Translations under genes and position numbers: made by a program
DNA from: Gemmataceae bacterium
Lineage (GTDB): Bacteria; Planctomycetota; Planctomycetia; Gemmatales; Gemmataceae
Assembly (NCBI GenBank): GCA_020847555.1
Contig: JADLBT010000184.1
Span: 1 to 26,795, forward strand
DNA: 26,795 bases
Reading direction: 5' to 3'
Shown: positions 15,354 to 22,289 of the stretch, in pieces
Layout: each line of letters begins with the position of its first letter
Position numbering within the stretch: position 1 is the first letter of the stretch
Notes under the pieces: model-generated
What the model saw: only the letters and a program-made list of their open reading frames with translations
Told to the model about the DNA's origin: nothing
Database searches by the model: none

Positions 15354-15425
15354 CGCCCCGACCAGGATTCGAACCTGGACCGCCGTGGTAGAAGCACGGC
15401 ATGATCTCCGTTTCACCATCAGGGC
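15354..15425 (-). tRNA. tRNA-Arg(TCT)
   Basis: 72 bases folding as a full cloverleaf on the minus strand. Acceptor GCCCTGA/TCGGGGC, D stem GTGA/TCAT with loop AACGGAGA, anticodon stem CCGTG/CACGG with loop CTTCTAC (U33, anticodon UCU reading AGA), variable CGGT, T arm CCAGG-TTCGAAT-CCTGG, discriminator G. No encoded CCA. It reads a codon that is rare in this GC-rich sequence. Confidence 0.88.
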
Positions 15426-15431
15426 ACAAAG

Positions 15432-15523
15432 CGGAAGCCGCGGGAGTCGAACCCGCGCCGGCCAGCGAGTGGCCGGTCCTGTTTAGCGGACAGGCGCGAC
15501 GAACCGACAGTCGCCTGACCTCC
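15432..15523 (-). tRNA. tRNA-Ser(GCT), class II, with C33
   Basis: 92 bases. Acceptor GGAGGTC/GGCTTCC with two G-U pairs, D stem GCGAC/GTCGC, anticodon stem CCTGT/ACAGG with loop CCGCTAA (anticodon GCU), a long variable arm (21 bases with CGGCCA/TGGCCG stem), T arm GCGGG-TTCGACT-CCCGC, discriminator G73 as in bacterial tRNA-Ser. Position 33 is C where U is nearly universal. No encoded CCA. Confidence 0.8.
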
Positions 15524-15533
15524 GTATCGCGAG

Positions 15534-15604
15534 TGGACCCGGCGGGAGTCGAACCCGCATCGCGAGTCTGCCGAACTCGCGTCTTCCCGTTGGACCACGG
15601 GCCC
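15534..15604 (-). tRNA. tRNA, probably Ala(GGC), with C33
   Basis: 71 bases. Acceptor GGGCCCG/CGGGTCC contains the G3-U70 pair, the main alanine identity element, and the discriminator is A73. D arm GTC...GAC, anticodon stem CGAGT/ACTCG with loop TCGGCAG, giving anticodon GGC with C at 33. T arm GCGGG-TTCGACT-CCCGC. The G3-U70 pair and the anticodon agree, which supports alanine in spite of the odd loop. It would be first in the transcript of the three minus-strand tRNAs (11- and 6-base gaps). Confidence 0.72.
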
Positions 15605-15976
15605 GGTGAGAGCGCTTGCATTTGATAGATGCAACGCGGATGAGAAGGTTCGCGCCCGGGTCGTCACCGGCGAACCGAACGGGTAGTATGGAGGGGAAGC
15701 GCGGGCGCGCCGAGATTCCGCGCTATTCTCTTGACCGACGGCGGTCGGCGTGCGATTCTGAGGAGTAAGCGATTGTGCGCCACCGACTTGCACCCTTACC
15801 TTGCCCGGCCTGACCGACACTCCTGCCGTCCCTCAGGCCACGCCCGCTGTACGGAAACGGCCGCCTCCCGGCGCCGCCCCGGGAATACCCCGCGCGAGCG
15901 CGGAGGAGAAGCCACACTACCGGGGCGCCGCGAAAACGGCCCGGCAACCCGTGGGATCCCCCCAGAGAGAGCCTCA
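15605..15976. other. Divergent region between tRNAs and the second PSCyt gene
   Basis: 372 bases without a credible gene; the frame of the downstream protein is open through part of it but has no start signal or domain. It must hold the tRNA promoter (-), which I could not place, and a forward promoter candidate at 15731. A 6-bp hairpin TTGCAT/ATGCAA lies at 15616-15634. Confidence 0.45.
15731..15759 (+). promoter_or_regulatory. Candidate promoter of the PSCyt1/PSCyt2/PSD1 gene
   Basis: TTGACC, 17 bases, GATTCT. The -35 box is the same hexamer as at the rpsB promoter; the -10 box is weak. It would give a leader of about 210 bases. Confidence 0.35.
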
Positions 15977-18448
15977 ATGCCTCGCTGCTTCGCTATCACC
16001 GCTGTGTCCCTGCTCGCCTGCGTGCCCGCCGTCCGCGCCACCGAACCGGACGCCCGTGGGGTCGAGTTCTTCGAGAAGAAGATTCGCCCCGTCCTGGTCG
16101 AACACTGCTACGCCTGCCACTCGCGGGAGGCGAAGAAGGAACGCGGCGGGCTGGTCGTGGACACGCGCGACGGCCTGCTCAAGGGCGGCGACAGCGGGCC
16201 AGCCCTCATCCCCGGCCAGCCCGGTAAAAGCCTCCTTCTCCACGCCATCCGGCAGACCGAGGAGCTGCGCATGCCGCCCAGGGGCAAGCTGTCCGAGGCG
16301 GTGGTCGCCGACTTCACCCGCTGGATTGAGCTGGGCGCCCCGGACCCGCGCAAGGTCGCCGGCACCCCGACGCCGCGCCGCACCGCGTTCCGTATCACCG
16401 ACGAGGACCGCCAGCACTGGGCGTTCCGGCCGGTCGCCGACGTCGTCCCACCCGCGGTCGGTGACGAGGGCTGGTGCCGGTCCGCCATCGACCGCTTCGT
16501 CCTGGCCCGGCTCGAAGCGAAGAAGCTGCGGCCGAGCGGCCCAGCTGATCGCTACGCCCTGCTGCGCCGCGCCACGTATGACCTGACCGGGCTGCCGCCG
16601 ACGCCAGCGGAGATCGACGCCTTTCTGAAGGACGATTCGCCCCGCGCGTTCGCGAAGGTGGTGGACCGGTTGCTGGCGTCGCGCGAGTTCGGCGAGCGCT
16701 GGGGCCGGCACTGGCTGGACGGGGTGCGCTACGCGACCGACGTGGACCAAAGCGGCCAGTACCGCGACTGGGTGGTGCGCGCCCTCAACGAGGACATGCC
16801 CTACGATCGGTTTGTCCGCCTGCAGATCGCCGGCGACCTGCTGCCGGCCCAGGTGGACGACCCGACGAAGGCCCATGTGAGCGGGGCCGTCCTCGACGAC
16901 GTGCCGGCGACCGGGATGCTCGCCCTGGCCGTCTGGGAGAAGGTGGCCCGCGACCTGGCGGTGGCGGAGATCGTCGATAGCCAGATCGACGTGGTCGGAC
17001 GGCAACTACTCGGCGTGACCCTGGCGTGCGCCCGCTGCCACGACCACAAGTTCGACCCGATCTCCAACGAGGACTACTACGCCCTCGCCGGCATCTTCTT
17101 CAGCAGCCACATCAGCCCCGGCAAGCTGATCGCCGACGGTCGGCTGTCCGGCGACGTGATCGGCATCCCGATGCTGAGCAAGGCGGACGCCGAGCGAAAC
17201 CGCCGCATCGACGAGCAGGCGAAGGGGCTGGAGAAGCAGGCGGCCGCCCTGGAGGCGAAGGCCGGTCCGGCCGCGCAGCTGTACAACGTCCGCGCCAGGC
17301 TCCGCGCCCTGCCGGCCGACCTGAAGAAGGCGACCGGGGCAAAGAAGAAGGAGATGCAGAAGCAGCTCGACCAGTTCCGCGCCGAGGAGAAGAAACTGCT
17401 CGCGGATCAGGCGAAGCACGGCTGGCGCGCGGATCCGCCGGAGGTGGCCGAGATGGCCCGCCTCCGCGTCCAGGCGGTCGCGCTGGAGAAGACGAAGGCG
17501 GCCCCGCCGCCCGCCATCGGTATCCGCGAAGGGGGCGTACCCGGGAGCAACCGGGAGCGCATCGGCGACGCCCCGATCTACATCCGCGGCGACCACCGCA
17601 AGGAGGGGAAGGTGGTGCCGCGCCGGTTCCCCGCCATCCTGGCCAGCGCGGACCAGGTTCCGCTCGGGCAGCGGACGTCGGGCAGCGGACGGCTCGAACT
17701 GGCCGAATGGATCGCGTCCCCTGACAATCCGCTGACGGCCCGCGTCATGGTCAACCGCCTCTGGCAGCACCTGTTCGGCGCCGGCCTGGTGCGCACCCCG
17801 GACAACTTCGGCCGGCTCGGCGAGGCGCCGACCCACCCTGAGCTACTCGACCACCTGGCCCACCGGTTCGTCGCCTCCGGGTGGTCCGTCAAGCGACTGA
17901 TCCGCGAGGTGATGCTGTCGAACACGTACCAGCAGACGAGCTTCGCGGCCCCGGCCCTGGTGAAGGCGGACCCGGAGAACCGGCTGCTCGGGCGCGTGGC
18001 CCGCAAGCGCCTGGAGTACGAGGCGCTGCGCGACAGCGTTCTGTTCGTCAGCGGCCAGCTTACGCACGACCGGGCCGGTCCGGCGCGGCGCACGCTCTAC
18101 GAGCCGGTGGAGCGCGGCCGCGCCAACGCTGCGCGGGCGATGTTCGACGGCGCCGACCCGCTGACCATCGTCCCGGAGCGAGCCGCCACCACGACCACGC
18201 CACAGGCGCTGTTCCTGATGAACAGTCCGCTCGCCAGCGACGCCGCCCGTCGGCTGGCCGAGCGCCTGCAGCGGGAACCCGCGCTGAAGGACGACCGGGC
18301 GCGCGTCGGCCGGGCGTACCTGCTCGTCCTTGGCCGTCCGCCGTCCGCCGAGGAGACGGCCATCGGCCTGGACTATGTGGCCCGAAGCTCGTGGAACCAC
18401 TACCTACAGGTACTGCTCTGCACGAACGAGTTTCTGTATCTCGATTAA
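15977..18448 (+). CDS. PSCyt1 / PSCyt2 (DUF1549) / PSD1 (DUF1553) cytochrome-like protein
   Basis: 823 residues. Signal peptide about 1-21 (CFAITAVSLLACVPAVRAT). PSCyt1 (PF07635) at about 27-115 carries the classical heme c motif CYACH (C44, C47, H48) and the distal ELRMPPRGKLSE segment with Met as possible sixth ligand. PSCyt2/DUF1549 spans about 160-385 with CARCHDHKFDP (C351, C354, H355). Residues about 404-478 are a charged coiled-coil insert (RIDEQAKGLEKQAAALEAKA and on to EEKKLLADQAK). PSD1/DUF1553 runs from about 570 to the end (LELAEWIASPDNPLTARVMV, then NRLWQHLFG). Start at 15977 is where the signal peptide begins, with AGAGAG upstream. Normally a DUF1501 gene follows such a protein; here none does. 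Exported; redox or polysaccharide-related function is presumed for the family but unproven. Confidence 0.9.
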   Translation: MPRCFAITAVSLLACVPAVRATEPDARGVEFFEKKIRPVLVEHCYACHSREAKKERGGLVVDTRDGLLKGGDSGPALIPGQPGKSLLLHAIRQTEELRMPPRGKLSEAVVADFTRWIELGAPDPRKVAGTPTPRRTAFRITDEDRQHWAFRPVADVVPPAVGDEGWCRSAIDRFVLARLEAKKLRPSGPADRYALLRRATYDLTGLPPTPAEIDAFLKDDSPRAFAKVVDRLLASREFGERWGRHWLDGVRYATDVDQSGQYRDWVVRALNEDMPYDRFVRLQIAGDLLPAQVDDPTKAHVSGAVLDDVPATGMLALAVWEKVARDLAVAEIVDSQIDVVGRQLLGVTLACARCHDHKFDPISNEDYYALAGIFFSSHISPGKLIADGRLSGDVIGIPMLSKADAERNRRIDEQAKGLEKQAAALEAKAGPAAQLYNVRARLRALPADLKKATGAKKKEMQKQLDQFRAEEKKLLADQAKHGWRADPPEVAEMARLRVQAVALEKTKAAPPPAIGIREGGVPGSNRERIGDAPIYIRGDHRKEGKVVPRRFPAILASADQVPLGQRTSGSGRLELAEWIASPDNPLTARVMVNRLWQHLFGAGLVRTPDNFGRLGEAPTHPELLDHLAHRFVASGWSVKRLIREVMLSNTYQQTSFAAPALVKADPENRLLGRVARKRLEYEALRDSVLFVSGQLTHDRAGPARRTLYEPVERGRANAARAMFDGADPLTIVPERAATTTTPQALFLMNSPLASDAARRLAERLQREPALKDDRARVGRAYLLVLGRPPSAEETAIGLDYVARSSWNHYLQVLLCTNEFLYLD

Positions 18449-18514
18449 ACAAGCTCGACTGGTTCCCGGTCCGTGGGGAGCTGCGCTGCACTCCGGACTT
18501 TATTGCCGGCGTCC

Positions 18515-18550
18515 CTCCGGGCCGGCGGCGCTGACGCCGCCGGCCCGGAG
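18515..18550. repeat. Perfect GC-rich hairpin between convergent genes
   Basis: Arms CTCCGGGCCGGCGGCG and its exact complement, 16 bp, with tetraloop CTGA. It lies between the stop codons of the PSCyt gene and the third DUF1080 gene. A role in ending or blocking transcription from both sides is plausible; there is no T-tract. Confidence 0.7.
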
Positions 18551-18561
18551 CGGGTGGGTGC

Positions 18562-19179
18562 TCAGTCGAGTACCTTGATGCGGATGTTCTTGAAGTGCAA
18601 CTCGGTTCCCTCGGACTGGAGGCCGAACGGGCCTTCGGTCAGCTCGCCCTTGCCGGTGCTGACCTGAATGCCGTTGATCTTGCTGGTCAACTCGCCGTTC
18701 TTCGACGTCACCTCGGTGGTGTTCCAGTCGCCGACCTTGATCGCCTTCTTCTGGGCAGCCTTATCGACGGTGAATTTCCCCTTGGCGTCGCCGATGGGGA
18801 AGATGCGGCCGTGGTCCTTCTGCTGCCCCTGCACCTCGACGCTCTTCGGCCAGACCTTGTGCGGCAGCTGGATGTGGACGAGCAGCCCGCTGTTGCCGTC
18901 CTTGATGAACTTCCAGTCGAAGCGCAGGACGTAGTTCTTGTAGCTCTTGTCGGTGTAGAAGTAGCCGTTCGGCTTGCCGCTGACGACGATCTCGCCGCCC
19001 TTGACGGTGAAGGTGTTGTCCTTGCCCCCCTGGGTCTTCCAGCCGTCCAGGTTCTTGCCGTTGAACAGCGGCTTGAACCCGGCATCGTCCCTGTCGTCGG
19101 CGACGACGGAGCCGGTCCAGGCGATGACGGCGGCCAGCGCGGCGGCGGCCAGCGTCAGACACACGAAGCGCGTCTTCAT
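18562..19179 (-). CDS. DUF1080 secreted protein, third copy
   Basis: 205 residues. Signal peptide about 1-27 (RFVCLTLAAAALAAVIAWTG, then VVADD). A minimal DUF1080 jelly roll: GFKPLFNGKNLDGWKTQGG, FTVKGGEIVVSGKPNGYFYT, YKNYVLRFDWKFIKDGNSG with LLVHIQLPH, DWNTTEVTSKNGELTSKING, and the closing LHFKNIRIKVLD. GAGGAGC precedes the ATG by 6 bases. The closing strand NIRVKVLD/NIRIKVLD is shared with the copy at 7806, so those two are closer to each other than to the 12378 copy. It is the last of three minus-strand genes after motA and the short motB, but its job is unrelated and a 226-base gap with a palindrome separates them. Confidence 0.87.
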   Translation of the reverse strand: MKTRFVCLTLAAAALAAVIAWTGSVVADDRDDAGFKPLFNGKNLDGWKTQGGKDNTFTVKGGEIVVSGKPNGYFYTDKSYKNYVLRFDWKFIKDGNSGLLVHIQLPHKVWPKSVEVQGQQKDHGRIFPIGDAKGKFTVDKAAQKKAIKVGDWNTTEVTSKNGELTSKINGIQVSTGKGELTEGPFGLQSEGTELHFKNIRIKVLD

Positions 19180-19338
19180 ACGGATGCTCCTCTCAACAGG
19201 GGGTTACATCGACTCCGGCCGGCCCCCCACGGTAGCCGCGGCCGGGCGGAGGCGATTCTAAGGAGCGACGTCCGCAAGTCAATCGGGGCAGTTCTGCCGC
19301 CTGGCGCGGCCCCTGGTGCGGGGACAAGGGAGTTGCTG

Positions 19339-19374
19339 TGTAAAGCCCGCGGGTGGCGTCCCGTAGGCTTTACA
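19339..19374. repeat. Family A palindrome, copy 4
   Basis: TGTAAAGCCCGCGGG, loop TGGCGT, CCCGTAGGCTTTACA: 15-base arms with one mismatch and one G-U pair. The loop is the reverse complement of the ACGCCA loop in the copies at 11288 and 12242, so this copy lies in the opposite orientation. Confidence 0.8.
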
Positions 19375-19405
19375 AGGATCCTTTGCCCCGCCCCTCGACG
19401 CTGCC

Positions 19406-19966
19406 CTAATTTGCCAGCAGATCCTCGGCAAGCTCCGTCCAGTTGACATCCGCGAGCGCTCCGTGCATGAGTTCCTGGTACAGGCCGTTGGCCTGCGCCG
19501 GCATCTTCTGGGCGACCTCCTCCCGCAGCTGGCGCGACAGTTGCTGAACCGCCGCGTGGCGGGCGGTGGCCCGTCCCTCCCGCACCTCCTTCGACCACGG
19601 CGCCAGCTCCCGCGCGAGCAGAGCCTGGTTCCGCCAGTAGCGCGCGGACTTCTCGTCGGCGTGGAGCCAGTCGCTGACGAGCTTGGTCCGCTGACCGTTC
19701 TCCGCCCGGGAGCTGTGGGACTTGCGCCCGCGCCCCAGCGCGACGCTCTCCGCGTGCGGCAGGTTGCCCGTGCTCTGCGACCGGAACAGCGCTCCGGTGT
19801 CGCCCGGCTTCTTCGACGAGCCGGTCGGATCGACGAAGTAGTCGGCGACCGCCTCCCGGACCTTCTGGTCCTGGGCGCACAGCCACATCACCAGGAAGAA
19901 GGCCATCATCGCGGTCACGAAGTCCGCGTATGCCACCTTCCACGCACCGCCGCCCTTGCCCGCCAC
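19406..19966 (-). CDS. Short MotB-like stator protein without the OmpA domain
   Basis: 186 residues from a GTG at 19966 with GGGAGG 6 bases upstream. The N-terminus GGAWKVAYADFVTAMMAFF and LVMWL is a canonical MotB transmembrane helix, with D15 matching the proton-binding aspartate (Asp32 of E. coli MotB). The rest (about 35-186) is hydrophilic and helical (AENGQRTKLVSDWLHADEKS; QQLSRQLREEVAQKM; ADVNWTELAEDLLAN) with no OmpA-like peptidoglycan-binding domain, which makes up the second half of ordinary MotB (about 300 residues). No continuation is seen in other frames before 19200. The frame is open upstream to 20095 but that part is the family A repeat. Partner: the MotA gene 154 bases upstream. 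Either a truncated stator or a variant anchored differently. Confidence 0.8.
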   Translation of the reverse strand: MAGKGGGAWKVAYADFVTAMMAFFLVMWLCAQDQKVREAVADYFVDPTGSSKKPGDTGALFRSQSTGNLPHAESVALGRGRKSHSSRAENGQRTKLVSDWLHADEKSARYWRNQALLARELAPWSKEVREGRATARHAAVQQLSRQLREEVAQKMPAQANGLYQELMHGALADVNWTELAEDLLAN

Positions 19967-20044
19967 GCTCCACCTCCCGCATCCGAACCACGTCCGGGTT
20001 GACCAGTGCAGAGACAGGCGCCCCGATGTGCAACGGTTCTGTGC

Positions 20045-20074
20045 AAAGCCCACGGGGCGCCACCCGTGGGCTTT
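20045..20074. repeat. Family A palindrome, copy 5, between motA and motB
   Basis: AAAGCCCACGGG, loop GCGCCA, CCCGTGGGCTTT: a perfect 12-bp stem inside the 153-base motA-motB gap. In many bacteria these two genes overlap or nearly so. Confidence 0.85.
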
Positions 20075-20119
20075 ACCAATCACAAGGCACCCCATCCTCC
20101 TGGAGCCTGCCTCGGGACG

Positions 20120-20980
20120 TCAGGCGGCGTCCCCCTCCTTGAAGATCTGGTTCAGCTCCGCCTGGCTCGGCCGGCAGTCGGTCCCGATACTGCGCCGCAC
20201 GCACAGAACGACGTCCTTGGGGCTGGTCCCCTCGCTGATCGCGACGACGGCGGCCGAGATGGCGCGGAAGAACGTCGCCTCCTCCTCGCCCAGCAGCTCC
20301 ATCCGGCCGGCCATCGGCGCGAAGAACCCATCCGACAGCAGGATCCCGAGGAATGTTCCGACGAGGGCCGCCCCGACCTTGTGGCCGATCTCCTCGACCG
20401 GCCCGCCGATCGCCTGCATCGTGACGACGATGCCGAGGACGGCGGCCACGATGCCGAACCCCGGCAGGCCGTCCGCCGTCTTCGTCAGCACCGCCACCGC
20501 GGCGTGGTGCTCGCGCTCGATCACCTTGACCTCCTCTTCCAGCCAGGCGGTGATCTGTGCCTTCTCCGCCTTCCCGTCCACGAGCAGCGCCAGGGCGTCG
20601 CACAGGAAGTCCTGGACGTGGTGGTTCTGCGCGAGGCGCGGGTACTTCTTGAAGATCGCGCTCTGGCCCGGGTTCGTGACGTGCCCCTCCAGCGCGATCA
20701 ACCCCTCGCGGCGTACCACCCGGGCCAGGGCGTACAGAACCTTGAACAGATCCGCGTACATCGCCTTGTCGAACGGCGTCCCCTTGACCGTCTGCATCAT
20801 CGAGCGCACCAGGTCGCGCAGGACGCGCTTCGACGACATGACGATCAGCGCGCCGAGCGACGCCCCGCCGATGGTGACGATCTCCGATACGTGGACCAGC
20901 GCCGCCACCGTGCCGCCGGCCATCGTGAAGCCGACCAGCACGGCTCCAATGACGACCACACAACCAGCAATGACTACCAT
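20120..20980 (-). CDS. motA: Flagellar motor stator protein MotA
   Basis: 286 residues, close to E. coli MotA (295). Four membrane helices are visible: about 2-22 (VVIAGCVVVIGAVLVGFTM), about 29-48, about 170-190 (GFGIVAAVLGIVVTMQAIGG) and about 203-222. Hallmarks: the cytoplasmic loop with KYPRLAQNHHVQDFLCDAL, the DGLPGFGIVAAVLGIV helix with the conserved proline, and VGTFLGILLSDGFFAPMAGR with the second conserved proline. With MotB it forms the inner-membrane ion channel that drives flagellar rotation. No flagellin or motor genes are in the window. Start at 20980 with GGGTGA upstream. The partner gene downstream is the unusual short MotB. Confidence 0.93.
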   Translation of the reverse strand: MVVIAGCVVVIGAVLVGFTMAGGTVAALVHVSEIVTIGGASLGALIVMSSKRVLRDLVRSMMQTVKGTPFDKAMYADLFKVLYALARVVRREGLIALEGHVTNPGQSAIFKKYPRLAQNHHVQDFLCDALALLVDGKAEKAQITAWLEEEVKVIEREHHAAVAVLTKTADGLPGFGIVAAVLGIVVTMQAIGGPVEEIGHKVGAALVGTFLGILLSDGFFAPMAGRMELLGEEEATFFRAISAAVVAISEGTSPKDVVLCVRRSIGTDCRPSQAELNQIFKEGDAA

Positions 20981-21078
20981 CTGTCACCCGCGGATGCGCC
21001 TGGAACTCTCGCCGGCCCGGCCCCTCCCCCTGTTGTCGAAGGGGGCCGGCGGATCTTGCGTGCCCGGCCACGCCGGGA

Positions 21079-21116
21079 CCGCAGGCGCGCCGCACGGAGG
21101 GGCCGCAGGCGCGCCG
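21079..21116. repeat. Short direct repeat, period 24
   Basis: CCGCAGGCGCGCCG occurs at 21079-21092 and again at 21103-21116, upstream of motA (-) in a gene-free stretch. Confidence 0.55.
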
Positions 21117-21239
21117 GGCGGAAAAAACGCCACGTTGCGCTCGATCCGCACAGCCGGCAAAGGCGGTACTCTTCTCCGGACTTAACTGCCTTCGCACGCA
21201 CGATTGCTCTTTCTTGCCCGGCCTTGCCGGATTAGCCTG

Positions 21240-21269
21240 TTGAGCACTTCAGCCGAGATGCCGTACAGG
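21240..21269 (+). promoter_or_regulatory. Weak promoter candidate for the sigma factor gene
   Basis: TTGAGC, 18 bases, TACAGG. The -35 box equals that at 13436; the -10 box is poor. Confidence 0.25.
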
Positions 21270-21348
21270 TAGGACCGCCAGCCGGCAGGGGGGGTCGCTC
21301 CGCGCGCCTCCGGCCGGCGCGGTTCGTGCCGGTGGGCACTTGCGACAA

Positions 21349-21370
21349 GCCCAGGGATCAACCCCTGGGC
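21349..21370. repeat. Hairpin in the sigma factor leader
   Basis: GCCCAGGG, loop ATCAAC, CCCTGGGC: a perfect 8-bp stem, preceded by AA and ending 6 bases before the GGGGAGG ribosome binding site. It resembles a diverged family A unit (AAGCCCACGGG) but differs inside the core. Confidence 0.55.
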
Positions 21371-21389
21371 CTACCCGGGGAGGCGCGTT

Positions 21390-22205
21390 GTGGTGCGAGC
21401 GATGTACGGTCCTCGGAAGGGAGCGGCGTCTGTCCTGGCCCTGTACTGCCGCGACATCAGCGCCACCCCGGTGCTGAGTGCAGCCGAGGAGAAGCGCCTC
21501 GCGGAGGCGGTCCAGTGCGGCGACGTCGCGGCCCGGGACCACCTGGTGCGGGCTAACCTCGGGCTGGTGGTGGACATGGCCCGTCGCCACGTCGGCAAGG
21601 GCCTGGACCTGGAGGATCTGATCGCGGAGGGGAACCTCGGCCTGATGCGGGCCGTCGAGCTGTTCGACCCGGACCGGGGCGTGCGCTTCAGCACCTACGC
21701 CTCCTACTGGGTCAAGGAGGCGATCCGCCACGCGCTGCTGACCAAGGCCCGCGTCATCCGCATCCCGCGTCACCTCGTGAACCTGCTGTCGCTCTGGCGG
21801 CGAACGGAAACCCAGCTGCAGGACGCCCTCGGCCGCCCGCCGACGGAGGAGGAGGTCGGCCACGCGCTGGGGCTCTCGGCCCGGCGGCAGCGGGTGGTGG
21901 CGAGCGGGTTCCGGCTCCTGGAGGCGCAGCCGACCACCGGACAACAGGGCGGCCCGTTCCAGGAGGAAGACCTCCTCGTCGCCAAGCCCCCGTCCGACAC
22001 CGAGGAGCCGGGGCTTCTCCCGCGCCTGCTCGCCGGGCTGACCGAGAACGAGGCCGCCGTCCTCCGCCTCCGGTTCGGACTGGCGGGCGCGGGACCGATG
22101 ACGCTCCGCGAGGCCGGGGAGCGGACCGGCCTGACGCGCGAGCGGGTCCGCCAGCTGGAGCGAGTCGCCCTGCTCAAACTCCGGCGGGCGGCTGGCGCGG
22201 ACTGA
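21390..22205 (+). CDS. RNA polymerase sigma-70 family factor (group 2/3-like)
   Basis: 271 residues from GTG at 21390 (GGGGAGG 6 bases upstream; ATG at 21402 is an alternative). Region 1.2 is present (LALYCRDISATPVLSAAEEK), then region 2 (about 45-120): ARDHLVRANLGLVVDMARRH, LEDLIAEGNLGLMRAVELFD, and the 2.3/2.4 segment RFSTYASYWVKEAIRHALL. Region 3 covers about 125-195 (VIRIPRHLVNLLSLWRR; LGRPPTEEEVGHALGLS). Region 4 (about 215-268) has the helix-turn-helix MTLREAGERTGLTRERVRQL followed by ERVALLKLRR. It lacks the long region 1.1 and the non-conserved insert of RpoD, so it is an alternative RpoS/SigB/HrdC-type factor rather than the housekeeping one. It sits directly before two HDOD signalling genes and may be cotranscribed with them. 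Regulon unknown. Confidence 0.9.
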   Translation: MVRAMYGPRKGAASVLALYCRDISATPVLSAAEEKRLAEAVQCGDVAARDHLVRANLGLVVDMARRHVGKGLDLEDLIAEGNLGLMRAVELFDPDRGVRFSTYASYWVKEAIRHALLTKARVIRIPRHLVNLLSLWRRTETQLQDALGRPPTEEEVGHALGLSARRQRVVASGFRLLEAQPTTGQQGGPFQEEDLLVAKPPSDTEEPGLLPRLLAGLTENEAAVLRLRFGLAGAGPMTLREAGERTGLTRERVRQLERVALLKLRRAAGAD

Positions 22206-22289
22206 CCATACCGCTCCGGCCGCGGCGGAAATGTGCTGGCAACTCTCTGCGAACGGGCCGGCGCCGTCAACAGCCCGAGGGGATCCCGC

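Larger units (their letters stand above)
20981..21389. other. Divergent region between motA and the sigma factor gene
   Basis: 409 bases without a supported gene. It holds a 14-base direct repeat (21079 and 21103), a forward promoter candidate at 21240 and a hairpin at 21349-21370. I could not place a sigma28-type flagellar promoter for motA with confidence. Confidence 0.5.

Noticed and set aside
15605..15700. Promoter of the tRNA trio on the minus strand
   Set aside because: A TATCAA box about 20 bases before the first tRNA has no acceptable -35 box at normal spacing, so I do not annotate it.
2745..20074. Family A and B palindromes as ordinary intrinsic terminators
   Set aside because: Most have no following run of T, and some lie inside operons. 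They could still affect transcription or RNA stability.
19967..20095. Extended N-terminus of the short MotB (ATG at 20095)
   Set aside because: The extra 43 residues are mostly a translation of the family A palindrome, and GTG at 19966 has a good ribosome binding site directly before the conserved GGAWKVAYADF segment.
20981..21200. sigma28 flagellar promoter ahead of motA
   Set aside because: A TAAG...GCC-like match on the minus strand near 21155-21185 is too far from consensus and not separable from chance.
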